This document shows positions 1 through 12,305 of a stretch of DNA of 64,000 nt, piece by piece. A model generated the notes under the pieces. The model saw only the letters and a list, made by a program, of their open reading frames with translations. It was not told the origin of the DNA and made no database searches. The stretch's first letter is position 1. Each line of letters opens with the position of its first letter. Source of the stretch: Isoetes taiwanensis (lineage: Eukaryota > Streptophyta > Lycopodiopsida > Isoetales > Isoetaceae); contig JAJEKV010000002.1 in the NCBI GenBank assembly GCA_021234155.1, positions 37,241,107-37,305,106 of the forward strand, in the 5' to 3' direction. Position numbers and translations under genes: made by a program.

Positions 1-430
1 CTAAAGCAGAATCATGCATGTGCGCCTTCTGTGTCCTGTCGGTCATGGTTAGGGGCAGAGGCAGGAAATCCAGTAATCTCAACCTCAGGTCATATTTCTA
101 GATTACGACATGTATCACATATGATACAGGGTTTTGCATCTAGTTCAAAACTATGCTGCAACTTTTTATTCTCCAACTTTATTTCCATACTTACTAGGGT
201 TACACTTCCCTTCAAAAAGTATTTTTTGTTAACTTATACTTTATAATTAATATATAAATACGACTTCAATCAAAAAAAAAAAAAAAAAAAAAAAATTTTC
301 ACTTATCACACACATGTGCTTTACAAGGTTCCACGGTGTGACTCTTCTATCTGTTGTTTTGTTTCTATTGGCCTACAGGTCACGCACCACATTAGTATAC
401 ATGATCAATAAAATTATAGTGGTCCCAAGG
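1..430. other. AT-rich intergenic DNA, no gene seen
   Basis: No reading frame here resembles a known protein. The only structure is a run of 24 A at 272-295, which could be the tail of an old retroposed sequence, but I see no target duplication or recognisable body to its left. Confidence 0.5.
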
Positions 431-1060
431 GACCACCCCCGGCTCCCGCACCTGGCTTACGGTGTGGCAATGGGCCCACAACGGCTCAGGGTAAGAGAGA
501 TTAGTGGTTCGCCCGGATGGAACGTCGCGAGGACCGCAGTGTGCGTCTTATTGGACCGGAGGTGATCATGGCGGCTGCGGAGTACACGGGCGCTTTGCTT
601 CCTTGGCAAGCTCTGGGACCCCGGCGCTCTAGAGCAGGTCAAAATGGCCCATTACAAGGAGCACATCAACCCCGTGTTAGCTCGGGCCAGATATGCTCCC
701 TTAGTACGACCGGACTTGCCCCTACATTTGCTGATGAACACACCGCCAGTACGTGCTCTGGGGTCGTACATTCAGGAGGGTACTAGATCTGCGAGCTTAC
801 CTTTGCCCCTACCTGGCTGCCCGCTGATCAGGCACTATGGGTGCGGTGCATGAGTGTACATATTTGTGTATCTTTGCATTTTGTATATTGGAACAGTTTG
901 TCGTGGTTGCCGATTCTTTGCCCGCGGTTTTCCCTCGAAAACCTTCGAGGCGGGTTTTTAATCCGGGTAGTAATCCGCTTGCTGCGCTTTTGTATTAGGT
1001 CCCATAGACCGATTGGTCTCCGTGGACGATAAAAATACCTTCCTTCCTTCCTTCCTTCCT
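431..1060 (+). repeat. GC-rich repeat-like segment ending in a CTTC microsatellite
   Basis: This 0.6-kb stretch is much richer in G+C than its surroundings and ends abruptly at 1,031-1,060 in 'gacgataaaaatacc' followed by about five CTTC units. A GC-rich body that stops in a short tandem repeat is typical of the 3' ends of some non-LTR retrotransposons (RTE-like) and their SINEs. No reverse transcriptase sequence is visible, so this would be a 3' fragment only. The assignment is an inference from shape; the embedded open frames do not resemble known proteins. Confidence 0.35.
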
Positions 1061-1989
1061 CTAATTATTACTACATTAACTAGGGATGGATGCAAACATT
1101 TTCTCTTGACATAGAGAGAGGATGCTTCTCCCATCATGGCAATGGAGATATACGTCTTACAATGCCTAGAATGATTCTCTAATGCCTATACCCTTCATCA
1201 CCCTTGGCGTAGAGGATAGCCCACTCCTTGCAATGACGATAGGTTTATGTAGCGATCACATGGAAGATAATCCCAGCTGTGGCTAGTTTCTAGCTGATTC
1301 AGCGCTGAACATAGCTTTTTTCAGCCCGTTTTAGATTCTCAGCTGACACGATTTCCAGGGCGTGATGCGGGGCCTTTGCTGATAAGCTGGGCTCCTGCTG
1401 TTAAGCTGGTTGTCAGTAGTGATGGAAAAAAAATTCCATGTGAGTCCCCCATTAAAATGCTTTCCTATCATGCACATACCTACATGCTTATTAATGAATG
1501 TCCTCTTTTCTCTTTAACAATTTGTCCACTATTGTCTCACCAAGAGATAGACCCTACATTAAGTCAACCTCATCTATTGTGTCATTACCGACTACCTCAG
1601 TGATGAGCCATCCTTTGCATTGCTCCATTCTATAGATCTGATTTGAGTACCTACATTGCAAGTGTGTCCATTTGATAAGTATTGGAGGTATTGCGATCTT
1701 CTTGCTTTTTTAAATGCTCTATCTAGAAGCATTTTTAGAACAATCTCAAGTGCCTCCTCTGAATTTGGAGTATGCTTCTTCAGAAGGCTTGTGTGGAAGA
1801 CTTCATAAACAATGAGCAGGGAGATCCAATTTATAGGATTGGTTACCTATTTTTAGGACGATTTTAAGTATCCCTCCCTCCCCTCCCTTCTCTCCCCCCA
1901 ACCACAAAAAAAAAACCCTTGGAGCAAGATTCTTGCAATTCTTGATGCAAAGCTTTGCTTTTTTTACTTTTACTTTAAGCTAAATACTT
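1061..1989. other. Intergenic, no gene seen
   Basis: AT-rich sequence with pyrimidine-rich tracts around 1,870-1,920. I found no conserved coding motif, RNA gene or clear repeat. Confidence 0.4.
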
Positions 1990-2330
1990 TCTCCTATCTT
2001 GAACTTTCTTGAAGGCCTATGCCTGTCCGCTAGGCTGTTTTGCTGGCTCCTAGCTGCTAAGACAGCCTCAAACTTCTTGTACTACTTGTTGCATATCTGT
2101 TATATTGTTGAAAAACTTCCATTTTGACACGAGATTGTGCCAAGTGTCTGGCATAAATTGATCATAAAGGAAGACATTTGTGATGATTCCTACTTGGGTG
2201 CTATTATAGGCAAACTGGACCCAGCGGATATAGTCTCCCCATATGGATTATTTATTCAACATATATTTCCTCAGTTGGAGGGTACATTATGTAGATTCGG
2301 TGGCGATGTAGAGGGTAGATAATGCTTTGG
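1990..2330 (-). pseudogene. Decayed Ty3/gypsy integrase fragment
   Basis: The plus strand here aligns by eye with 37,340-37,680, the integrase C-terminal region of the gypsy element further right. Shared landmarks are the 'tcttgaaggcctatgcctgtc' type region, the 'tttgacac-gattgtgccaagt' stretch near 2,125-2,150 and the following block coding for the integrase 'FAYNS' region, all in the same order. It is therefore an antisense remnant of a related but older gypsy element. It has drifted far (many substitutions and stops) and no LTR or other domain accompanies it. The identification is good; the limits are approximate. Confidence 0.6.
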
Positions 2331-2479
2331 ATTTGGAATTGGAGAGGAAAAACTTATTGCCAAAGGCAAGGCCGGTAATCTGGATGCGTAGCCGAAAGAA
2401 ATGGAAGGGAAAATAGGTGATAAAGGAGTGAATGCTCTTTTAGCGGTAGCAAAAGAACTGTATTATCACAAGGCATCCA

Positions 2480-3060
2480 AAAGTTTAACCACTACAATAA
2501 ACCACTGAAGAACCACTATAAATGTGCTTTTTTATGCTAAAAAATTCGATCTTAGTAAAAACTACATAGTGGTTTTCATAGCTAGTACATGGTTATTCAT
2601 ACTGGTATTTTGTTATAGCGTGATGTATTAAAACTGATATTAGTTTATTACATGGTTTCTAGCATCAACAATGGTCATTCATGTTGGTTTCTAACATAGC
2701 ATGGTTTATTAAATTGACAGTGAGTTGTAGCATGGTTTCTTAACACCACTTTAAGCATGGCAATGGGTGTTCATATTGGTTTTTTATTGTCACATTGCTT
2801 AAAGGGGTTGAAGTAGTTCATATCATGGTTTCTTATACCAATTTAAATGCTATGGTGGTTATTCATGCTATATCATCACAATATATGTTATAAAATGGTT
2901 GTAGTTTATAGCATGGTTTTCAATATTGAGTTAATTGCCATCGTACTTATTCGTAGGTGATCACCTATTAAAAAGATGTGGCTATCCATACTGGTTATTC
3001 AGAAGGATCACACAAAACAATTGGCATAATTAATTGCACCAAACCACTAGATATGGTTTT
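2480..3060. repeat. Degenerate minisatellite-like repeat
   Basis: Variants of 'tagcatggtttct', 'atggt-attcat' and 'tggtttctaacat' recur many times at irregular intervals of roughly 60-80 bp, as in an old tandem array broken up by substitutions and indels. No coding potential is seen. Confidence 0.45.
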
Positions 3061-3071
3061 TTGTAATTTTT

Positions 3072-3095
3072 GGGTTGCCCCTAGGGGGGCAACCC
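3072..3095. other. Short perfect hairpin
   Basis: Two 10-bp arms, GGGTTGCCCC (3,072-3,081) and GGGGCAACCC (3,086-3,095), flank a 4-nt loop. It lies in an AT-rich stretch and is not next to any gene I can see. It might be the terminus of a small DNA element, but no partner end was found. Confidence 0.4.
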
Positions 3096-3099
3096 CTTG

Positions 3100-4390
3100 T
3101 TTATGTGGGTTTGTGGCATATCCTAAGTATATGCTAGAATATACCTAGGATATGCTGATGACTGCTACAAACCCATTGTTGCCCGTAAATTGGCGGGCAT
3201 CCGGGTTGTGGGTCGCTTCACGCTTGAACTCGCCCTAACCGGCAAGATAGAACAGCATCGGGCTATGGCAAATGCAGCAGGAAGGCCCACAAACGTAATG
3301 CCCTTGCTCTCGCGGGCATAGCCGCATTGCTTAGGGTTTAATCGCCAGTTTTATGGCACAGGGAGGTACTCCGCTCAAAGAAATCGCTTACCTACTTTGG
3401 AAGTCGAATATTTGAGAGGTACATGGCTTTTCAAATCGTCCCGATAAAAATCTCAAAGTCGAATACCTATTTAGATTGCATGCAAGCCAAATACATTGAA
3501 AAGTTCTGTTTCCATCTCTAAAGTCGCATTTTGTCGTAAATAGCTTGATTGATGGTTTTGTTCCCAACCGGCCCAATATGTGTATGATTTCTTCTTCCCC
3601 GCTCTTATCTTATGATGTTCTTAATGCTTTTGAGAGGTTCTTGGCAAGACTAGACTAGCTACAATTTATAAAGCAAGGTTAAATAATGATTCTCTTCACA
3701 AGCCTTGTAGAAGATCCCAAGAAGGAACTCAAGAAGCGTAAGTAAAAGAAGAGGATTTTACAGCTCTGCCTTTGCCCGTATGTCTTTCCGTTGTTGCTTT
3801 TGGTTTTAAATTTGGACTATCGGTGGTGCAAAAGTTTGCTTCCGTGTTCTAACATGGCATTCAATTCCTTTGTTCTCGCTCTCGCTCCTCGCTTCTCTTC
3901 CCCGCAGAAATCCAATAACCACCATCACTTTTAATCCCCGCAAACAAAATGAATGGATATCATCAAAGTTTGCTCCAAGATCCGTCTTGCGAAGGCCACA
4001 AATAGATCATGTCAAGTTTTTTTTTTTTGCTATCCTTGAGCGATATGAGCCTTAATTTGAGTACCCACTTAGGCTGCTCATGATTTTTGTGAAACTCAAG
4101 CTTTCCTCTTAACTCTTTAGAGGTTTGTGAAATATATTTGAAGGTATAATAGTCTTTTGCCATGTACTTATCTAGAAGCCTTGTGTTGGTCCGAGATCGG
4201 TTCCGCATATTTTGGATGACTTAGCTGTTCTATCCTTCTCTCAGAAAACAATGTTTGCAACTTTGGGAGCTCCATTGACGTTTGTGACACTTTATTCAAG
4301 AGGTATATAGGCTTTTGCCATGCTTTGTTTGTTTCAAATTTTGCAACAACAATGCATTTCTACCAATAATGTAATATTCTCTTACACATT
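3100..4390. other. Intergenic, no gene seen
   Basis: Contains a slightly GC-richer block at 3,170-3,380 without recognisable coding content, then AT-rich DNA. The short open frames have no family resemblance. Confidence 0.4.
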
Positions 4391-4394
4391 CATT

Positions 4395-4840
4395 GTCCAA
4401 CAGGGATGTGATGGAGATCTTGCTGCTTTGCAATACTTTGATAAACACGCATATGAGATGTCACTCACTTGCACAGCAAGGCAAGTCCTTAATGAGCTGC
4501 CAACCCGAGATGTTATAACTTGGGCAGCTTTTACTTTCGTGGATTATTTAAAATGGGTCACCACATGAAGCCTTGGAATGCTTGAACAGATGCAAATCGA
4601 TGGCATTCAACCAAATTCTGTCATATTTTTTTTGTATCATAAAAGCATGTTGTGATGTTGGAGCAATAGAGGGCAGTGCATACCTTGGTTGCTCAAAACA
4701 ACTTTAGAAGAGAGATTGCCAAATGCGACGAAGCCCAAGATGTCTTTGATAGGAAATGAGCTTGTGGTTTTGATACTGTATCATGCAATGGAGTGCTATC
4801 TAGATACAACAATGTGCTTGACATGGATGCATTGAAATGT
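4395..4840 (+). pseudogene. Pentatricopeptide repeat (PPR) protein remnant
   Basis: Translation across shifting frames gives the typical plant PLS-class PPR pattern: 'ARQVLNELPTRDVITW' (4,470-4,520), then 'LECLEQMQIDGIQPNSV' (about 4,575-4,625), a degraded 'KACCDVGAIEG' (about 4,645-4,675) and a degraded 'AKCDEAQDVFDRK' (about 4,720-4,760). These match the order of motifs in two successive repeats. PPR proteins bind organellar RNA for editing or processing. Here frameshifts and stops (for example after 4,565) break the frame, and only a couple of repeats remain, so this is a non-functional fragment. No start or DYW tail is seen. Confidence 0.7.
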
Positions 4841-6755
4841 CGCGAAAACCAATTCTCGCCAACATGTATCTCAGAGGTTAACAAGATGTGCCAACATGTC
4901 ACCTTCAGATGGCAGATGAAAAAAAGAAAATGCTCTCATTGCTACAAAACTACTTGGGGTTCAATTCCATTTAAGAATCAGATAATCAATGAGGAAGCAC
5001 ATGTTTACAAGAGGTAGTCCCTGTTTCAAATGTACTATGCAATATCAAGCTTGGGAAAATGGTTGAGAAAATGGTGTATTCTTTGTGATAAGGTCGGTGA
5101 GGGCTTTCCCCGCGCCATAAAGTGTTCTCGATTGTTTCCCGCCACACCCGGCCGGTCCGCTTTGCAAGGGATTGGGATTATAGGTTTCCGGCCCAACATT
5201 TGGAATGGTTGGACGTTCTTGGGTGATGAGTGTGTCAAGCAATTGGGTCCAACATTTGGAATGGTTGGACATTCTTGGGTGATGAGTGTGTCAAACAAAT
5301 CCGTTCATTGCAAGGATTTTCTCAAAAGATTGCTTATATTCTTTTACGATATTTATGCATGTCATTGCATTATGCGTGATAAATTAGGCTCTTTTGTAGA
5401 AGTGTCGCAGACCGTGGCCATAATATTTGATGTAATACGAGGTAGAGACCCAACCGATTTGTTTTCCAAGGATATTAACTTGAAAGATCCTTCTTCAATT
5501 GACATAACAAAGCTTTCGTGATGATGCGTATATGGAGGTGAGCAGGGGAGTACACATTTATATATTTGGTTTATGCCTTTGTCTAATGAAATTGTGTTTA
5601 CTCAGTCGCCCACATACTTGAATCTAAAGGAGTCAAAATGGTGTCTTTTAATCTGAACCGCACGAAGAAATGTGCTCAATATATCGCCAACACCATTGTG
5701 GATGTAGACATGCCGAGTCATTTTGACCATTGGCAACGCATCGATTAGATGATGAGTGTGAGGCACGTGAATTCCGCCCATAGTGTTGCGACAAGCAAGG
5801 CTCATTTCTGCGATGGATAATATGCGTGTCCATGAATTTATTCGTTGCACCATTGTATTTATTTTGGCTAGTCATTTTCTTTGGACTAGGCACAAAGAGC
5901 CCGAGGAGTGTTAATAGAGGAGGTTTTAAGGAGCATGAAGCTTATTGATGCCTTTGTTGTGGGGGGCAACCGATTGGGAAAAGATATATGTGGGGAATCT
6001 TGTTGAATGCCACTTCGTTGTCATACCAACAGGCTCAAGAACATAACCAATCCTCCTCACTGGAGGTACTTTCGAAGGAAAACCGCTGCAACACCTTATG
6101 GTGATTCGTAGGTGGCCTCTAAAGTTGTATTCTAGGTGTGATTCCTCGCTGATGTTGTCTACCATCCTTATTGCGTGTCCTTGCATTGGCTATGGCATAT
6201 CGAGCTTATCGATCACCACTTGCAACATCCACCGATAAACAATTTGACACCCAATGACAATATTCCACTGCAAAGTTGCCATTCTGGTCACATGAACGTA
6301 TAGAATGAGTTGCGCATGTTGCCAAAAGGTCCACAAAATTTACTATTTGTAAATTACTCTTGAGCAAGCATTACTCGTAACGAAAAGGACCAAATAACCT
6401 AGCAACTTAATAACGAGCTGCTTCAATATTTAATATATATACTCCGATGTTTATAATCCAATCTTTAATTTCTTTCGTGAGGAGTAAGTTCACAAGACAA
6501 AATAATTCAAACCTGTTGTTGGTCCTCACTTTTTCTATGTTTCTACTTTAGATCTAGTGACCAACCTTGATCTTCATGAAGAATACATGAACTTTTAGAA
6601 AGTTTGTCGAAAGAGCAAAAATGCTCAAAAGTTAACTAACCAAGAGAAAATTTTGAAAGATGTTGTGTATAACCTCCTAAGAGTAATCAAATAGGAGTTG
6701 CTACTAGCTCCTCATAGGGACAAACAATAGTCTAAGCAGTGGTCAACAGGAAGTT
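4841..6755. other. Intergenic with open but unrecognised frames
   Basis: Several frames of 60-160 codons are open here (the longest is 5,030-5,521, plus), but none resembles a family I know and composition gives no clear coding signal. The stretch includes the 56-bp tandem repeat noted separately. A decayed gene or transposon on the minus strand at 5,600-6,190 is possible but unproven. Confidence 0.35.
5193..5304. repeat. 56-bp direct tandem repeat, two copies
   Basis: 'ccaacatttggaatggttgg' starts at 5,193 and again at 5,249, each followed by the same 'ttcttgggtgatgagtgtgt' continuation. The two units differ at only a few bases, so the duplication is fairly recent. Confidence 0.8.
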
Positions 6756-7312
6756 ATGTATTTGAATACCAACTTACAAGTAGTCAAAACTCAGCTACAG
6801 CTCCACATCCATCGAATAACAGTGTGTTCACAGTGTTGGATCCTGTTGTAGAAATCGATGGGAAAAATATGAAATTCTATGCTAAGTTAGGTTTTCAACA
6901 ACGCTCCTGGCAAGCTGTACCATTTATGGAATAGAGGTAGCACAGTAAATGGTGCTCTAGCACAACATTCTCTTTCTGAACAAGATAGCTATGGAACCGT
7001 AGATGTTTCCAAGGAAGCATCTTAAAAATACTTATGGATTTTTAGCCACAGTTTCTTGGGGGATTCTTCTCATCCTTGGAGCTGTGCCACATATCTCCGT
7101 CCATTCAAAAGGTTTGATCCTGCTTAGTTTTACCTCCATATCCTTTTTCAAGCTTCTAGTTATGTTCTAGGAATCACTGCTTGGGGCATGGGGCTTTATT
7201 TAGGGCATAAATCTGTTGGTCATGAATACCACTCACATAGATATATTGGCATCATAATTATTATCTTTGCAACTCTCCAAGTTTTGGCCATGTTTCTGGG
7301 ACACATGTGAAA
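6756..7312 (+). pseudogene. DOMON / cytochrome b561 domain protein remnant
   Basis: Reading across frames gives a DOMON-like part ('FTVLDPVVEIDG' near 6,830-6,865, 'KFYAKLGFQ', then 'LWNRGSTVNGALAQHS' near 6,940-6,985), followed by a cytochrome b561 part: 'GFLATVSWGILL' (about 7,035-7,070), 'YLRPFKRFDPA' (about 7,090-7,122), 'SYVLGITAWGMGLYLGHKS' (7,155-7,212) and 'HRYIGIIIIIFATLQVLAMF' (about 7,230-7,295). This is the order in plant DOMON-CYB561 proteins, ascorbate-linked transmembrane electron carriers at the plasma membrane. Multiple frameshifts and stops are present, and the first haem histidine of the 'HGF' motif is replaced by Tyr. No introns are evident in the part that remains, so it could be a decayed retrocopy. 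Confidence 0.75.
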
Positions 7313-8250
7313 AGGACTTGCATGCTACTTTGGTCCAAGAATATTGATCCCGTATGTTGTAATCTTTGGATTTTGATTCCACTCAAAACGAACAAGACCC
7401 AGCACAAAAGAATGAAACGGAACCCATGAAAACACAGGGCCACCGAAGGGCAACCCCTCGTGCGCAGCACCTTGTTATTTTTTGAAAGATGTCAAACTTT
7501 ATTCAAATATCAAGCAAATGAGCATTGATACGATTAGCTAGTCTCCAAAGATCTACTGCAAAAACAATCGTCAAGAAACAAGTCAAGTAAGCATAAATCC
7601 ACCCTTCCGGGTAAGCTCACCACCCAACCGGGTTGTCCTTGAGCAAGAGTCTTCCAAAGAATGGAAATAATGCAAGTTAGCCACTACAAATCCTTTGTAG
7701 CAAAAACATAGATTTAAGGAATAGGCTAGGCTTGGGATTTTGCTTAGATCTTCAATTGGAATAGAAACATGCTCCCACCATACGCTTACTAGTTGCTCCT
7801 TTTGTAACATTCACTTCCCTTACAAAAGTCTTACTTGAATAACGCTCTTATATTTAGCCCAAGTCCCTTTTTAACATTAAAAGTATCCCCTTTTTGCCCA
7901 TTAATGGATGCGTACCTCATAGCTTTAAAGATAGTTTACTATCTTTTCTAAGGTTCTTAGATTAGCTTATGGTTTATAACTTGTCCTATATTAGATAAAA
8001 ATATCCCCCAATGGTCTAGCTAAGGATAATAGTTAACTTAATTTATTGTATATTCTCTAAGATACTTGGGTCCAAGGGTTGACATAAACATCTATAGCTT
8101 TCTTTCTCATACTCTTGCTCCCGACAACCACTCCCCCGAGCGCCACCATATCAATTCCTTCCCTTCTTGGGATTGATCGTCCTCGATCAAGAATTATATG
8201 GCAAATTAATACAACCAAGTCCATGCTTGCAACCTGCACAATCAGAAATG
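7313..8250. other. Intergenic, no gene seen
   Basis: AT-rich sequence. The short frames on both strands are not recognisable, and I see no RNA gene. Confidence 0.4.
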
Positions 8251-8253
8251 GTC

Positions 8254-8434
8254 AAGTCCAGCCCTTTAGGCTAAAAATTTTCACGTCCAGCCCTTTAGGC
8301 TAAAAATTTTCGAGTCCAGCTCTTTAGGCTAAAAATTTTCAAGTCCAGCCCTTTAGGCTAAAATTTTTCGAGTCCAGCCCTTTAGGCTAAAAATTTTCAA
8401 GTCCAGCCCTTTAGGCTAAAAATTTTCAAGTCCA
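8254..8434. repeat. 29-bp minisatellite, six units plus a partial one
   Basis: 'gtccagccctttaggctaaa' recurs at 8,256, 8,285, 8,314, 8,343, 8,372 and 8,401, with a decayed start at 8,430; the spacing is exactly 29 bp every time. The unit contains the small palindrome AGCC-cttta-GGCT and ends in 'aaaaattttc'. There are no spacers between units, so it is a minisatellite and not a CRISPR-like array. Confidence 0.95.
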
Positions 8435-9685
8435 ACTATTATGCTGCAAACATGTTAGTTGCCTCAGGACTTACTATATATTACACAAAGAAAAGAACAC
8501 CTTATACTTCCACCTTGAATTTCCCTAAGGCAAATGTAACTCAAATATCCGTTTACCTTATAGCTACAAACGCCTAAAACTTAGGTTGCTCATGTGCCAA
8601 TAAGAAGGTAAGAATATCTCTCAAAATAATTCCATGCATGACAATTTCTATGTCCTGCGAAAAACTCAATCATGCACATACAACAACGGTTTCTTAGAAT
8701 TATATGGCAGTTTTGCATACACACTTCTTACATTAACTAACAGAGGTTTATAACATGTTTGATTTTTCAATATCAATTTAATATCCCGTGTCTAAGTATG
8801 TATTAAGAAGTAACGGTTTTCGAAAGATTGGATTATTCTTGGGATGATTTTATTTTTTCATTGAATGAATTGATCGTTATCATCCACAGGTCTAATGGGA
8901 CCCAATACAAGGATAACAGTAAACATGCAAACCAATAACGTAGGTATCTTTTTTGTTTTTGTCAAACCCCCACCCCCCCGAAGTCCCTCCTCCCCCCTTT
9001 TTTGGTCAATTGTTTATTATTGTAGACGTTAAAATTATAGCATGTCATTTCTTAGACGTTTTGTAGATGGTTTATTATTTTAGATTGAATAATCATTTAA
9101 TTTAAGTTGATGAAAGTAAAAATCTTTACCATAGAAAAAATAGTACATACTTGGCCATACCAGGTAAATCTAAGTTTGTAATGAGATCAGTAAGATGTTA
9201 TGTCCAAAATCCCATAACTTCAAGACATAAAAATTCTCAACATAAATGTGCCATTCTTGCTACTAATTTGGTTCGGAAGTTCCTTTTGAAATGGCCAGGC
9301 AAAACTCCAGATCTCAAACACCCCTATTTGCTTGCTCCTTGCAGAAGCTCTGCACTAGCAACGAAAGGGCAAATTGAGGTTAAAAAGAAAGCAGTAAGTT
9401 ATTATCCGTATGTGCAAGGTCCCCAGCTATGGCTCCATATTCTGTTGGCTTTCTGCAGCTACTACTGCAAATTTTGAACAATTCAGATATCCAAGAATTT
9501 GAAGAAGAAGAGGAGCTATGGTCACGCGGACCTCCTTGGTTTGTTTGCCGACCTCCTTGGCACAGATCTGGGCCAGTGTACCATGGAACCCTAAATAGAT
9601 GCACAGATGCAAAGAACCCTAAAATACATTACTCGACCCTTGCATGTTTAAATTTGGAATAATATTGAATATCCATAGGTGACCA
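8435..9685. other. Intergenic, no gene seen
   Basis: A 108-codon frame at 9,151-9,477 (plus) is open but has no recognisable motif or plausible domain. The rest is AT-rich and contains a C/T-rich tract at 8,965-9,000. Confidence 0.35.
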
Positions 9686-9689
9686 TTGA

Positions 9690-9845
9690 AAAGTGCCACA
9701 AAAATCAAGGATCCAGAAAGGGCGCACTCTAGAAATACTATTTAGTACACCTCATCAAATACAGCACCGAAATCATAGAAAAACCTTAGTAAAAATCGTA
9801 CAAAAACATAAAAAAAACCCCCTGTTATTATGCTAGATATTGCAG
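9690..9845. repeat. Dispersed repeat, copy 1 (partner at 28,960)
   Basis: From 'gcactctagaaatactattt' through 'aaaaaccttag', 'gtacaaaaa' and 'tatgctagatatt', this stretch matches 28,990-29,120 in the same order and orientation with scattered differences. It is therefore a copy of an unnamed dispersed repeat family. No coding region or terminal structure could be defined. Confidence 0.6.
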
Positions 9846-11500
9846 TCCGAGCAAGTTCATACATCTTTTATACTTCCGCTGTTACCAGTTTGTTGTTCCT
9901 TGCAATTCCTGTGTATATGCTTCTTTTTTGTTTCATGTAACAACGTGATTTCCAGGTGGGTTTCAACTCCTTAGCATCCTGTTTGGGTTCAAGCCTAATG
10001 TCTTAATTATCCTTGGAACGAAATCAAGAAGATGATTTTGGAAGGATATGAAGCCACGGAAAGGAAAAGTGCTCAAAATCTATAAAAGTAAATAAAAGAA
10101 GCTCGAATGCGATGTCTCCTTTTGCCGGGCTTTTGTATTCTTTCAATAGGATTTGCTCTGCATTCTTCTTCCGACTACATTCGACCTCTACAAATGGCTT
10201 CAAGCTTATTTTTGCATCGGTTCCATAGCCATAACCAGTTTTTTTCAACATCCCCTGATTGAACAACCTTTTCAAAAGGGGTATTCTGCGAATTTTTTCT
10301 CAAGCCTCACAGAGAAAATTGCCCATTCTATTCTGTGGAAAAACATGGTTAGAAGAATTATAATAACTGCATTGGGAAAACCATGGCATTCTTTGTTCTT
10401 ACTGGAGGTTCTTGCATTACGCTTCGCATTGTTGGGTGGGACTCGCAAGAGAGTTCCTTATCATCATAATTATAGAATTTCACTGAATATAAATCTAACA
10501 AGGGTTTATTGATGCAATACACAATCGGTCTCATATAGTCCTTAAATAATAAGGAACTTGTATATCTTCTTTTTTATTTTGGGAGCACGTTGGGTTCCGT
10601 GCCAAGGGAACGCCGCATCTTCCGCCGCATGCGGCGTTCCCTTCCACTTTGCGTTTCCCGCGTTCCCCCAAGCGGGACGCTGGTTGCCAGAATTGAATGC
10701 CGAGAATGGCCCAAATTTCGAACTTGGGCACCAGCATTAGGCGTCCCTCTTCCGGTTGCGGCGTCCCTCTTCCAGTTGCGGCAGGCTGGTGCAAATTTTG
10801 AATTCGGTGGCAGGCACCTTTGAGAAATTCGTCTTTGAGAAATTCGTATTGAAGCTTGAGTTTCCCAATCCCTACTACGTTTTGGTGCTTCAGCAATTTA
10901 GGCGCCTCAGAATTGCTGCATTTGTGTACGACTGGTTCTTGAGTTGGGTCCTGATGTGCCGGATCCTGCGTTTCGCTTAGCTTAGGTGAGCCTTTTCTAT
11001 GCTTTATTATTTTCTTTGTTTGCTGGATTTAATCCTAACTTGCAGGACCCGTTCATTAGCAGCTTGAGGTTTTTCATATCCTTGGAGGGTTCGTGATCCA
11101 GTTCTACGTTTCCAAAGGGCAAATATATATGTCATTGTTTCTGCAGGCGATCATCATAGCATCATTTATGCATTGGAAGCTCAGAATCCAGCACTGTTGA
11201 AGCAGGCATGGAAGCCAGAATGCTTGGCCAGAAAGCTCTGTCATAGCCAGAAAGCCAGAATTAGTTTAGCCAGAAACCTGGTTGGGAAAGGCTCTATTTT
11301 AGTGAAAGCTCTGTTGCTGCAGAGGCTTACTACCTCTAAGTTTTTCTTCCGTTGGTTTTCATGCAGTTTACTTATCAAGTCGTTCTCTATCATATATTTT
11401 GAGAGTTCATCTCTAAGCTATGTGAACTCTGCCACCATCAGTTATTCTGGATTTTGTGTCCGAATTTCTCATTTGCACATAGTATTTGGCTCTAAATGTT
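9846..11500. other. Intergenic with a GC-rich island
   Basis: No recognisable gene. At 10,580-10,830 a GC-rich island interrupts the AT-rich DNA; it holds the hairpin described separately and a perfect 20-bp tandem duplication (10,741-10,760 and 10,761-10,780, differing at one base). At 11,210-11,280 'agccagaa' recurs several times. Confidence 0.4.
10606..10641. other. Perfect 13-bp inverted repeat (hairpin)
   Basis: GGGAACGCCGCAT (10,606-10,618) and ATGCGGCGTTCCC (10,629-10,641) are perfect reverse complements around a 10-nt loop that is itself GC-rich. It sits inside the GC-rich island and could be part of a DNA transposon end or a structured RNA. Nothing nearby decides which. Confidence 0.7.
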
Positions 11501-11505
11501 GCGGA

Positions 11506-12091
11506 ATTCCAGCCAAACATGTTACAAAGCATAGCTTTAGAAGGAGACAATGCAACTGCGATCCAGTCATATGATGACTGCACTCAATGACGTTTGAGCT
11601 TTAAGCTTCTTTTTCTTGAAAAAATGGTGAACGGATTATCTTGATGTATCTTGATGAGTTCTATTTGCTGGGGAAGATAGCAGTATGAATGAAAGCAGGT
11701 TGGAAGGTTCCTGATGACCACATAGTCTATTACACAGCATGGGCATTGCAGCATATTTATCACGTGCAAGATTCTTTGCATATGAACAATGGTCTTGAAT
11801 CATTTGAAGGTTAAATTTTTTAATATTGTGTTTTCTAGCGCAAACACGGTTAGCTTTTAACTAATCTGTTGTTTGTGCTCTATGCCAGCAAGTAGTATGT
11901 GAGAAGGGCAAATCATTCAAACATGAGAGAAAATCTTTTGGATCCGATTTATGCATTGCCTATGGCAAGATCATCCTCAAATCCACAGATTTTAAGTTTT
12001 TGCACAACAAAACCTAACGTCGCTTTGTGGCATCTTCCATGTACTATCAGCTTCTACAAAAGAAGGTAAATTGATTATGTATTTTCGTTGT
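11506..12091. repeat. Direct duplication, copy A
   Basis: Nearly the same sequence recurs at 12,306-13,122. Copy A runs straight from 'gcagtatgaatg' to 'aaagcaggttgg' near 11,690, where copy B has 235 extra bases. Open stretches such as 'AGWKVP-DH-VYYTAWALQ' are shared, but I do not recognise the product, so the duplicated unit may be exons of a decayed gene. Confidence 0.8.
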
Positions 12092-12305
12092 AATTTGTAA
12101 TAGACTTAGTATTCCCTTTCCATTGCAAAATTTTGAGAAAAATTGTTCCTTCTTCTAAGCTTTCTGATGTTGGGCCAGACTCCCACTAAAAATGGCGAAT
12201 ATTGCCCGAAACCGTTCATTCATTTGCCATTTTGCAAGCGTTGCAAAGCTTGATGCTCACCGTTCTGCAAAAGTTGTGGAGCTTGGTTTTTCAAAAACAG
12301 GTAGC

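Noticed and set aside
505-525. tRNA-like B box (ggttcgcccgg) suggesting a tRNA-derived SINE head
   Set aside because: No matching A box at the right distance and no cloverleaf could be drawn.
7261-7470. 69-aa minus-strand frame with a hydrophobic stretch
   Set aside because: It overlaps the end of the cytochrome b561 remnant on the opposite strand and has no independent support.
8254-8434. CRISPR-like array with 29-bp repeats
   Set aside because: Units are contiguous with no spacers, and the window is a plant nuclear genome; it is a minisatellite.
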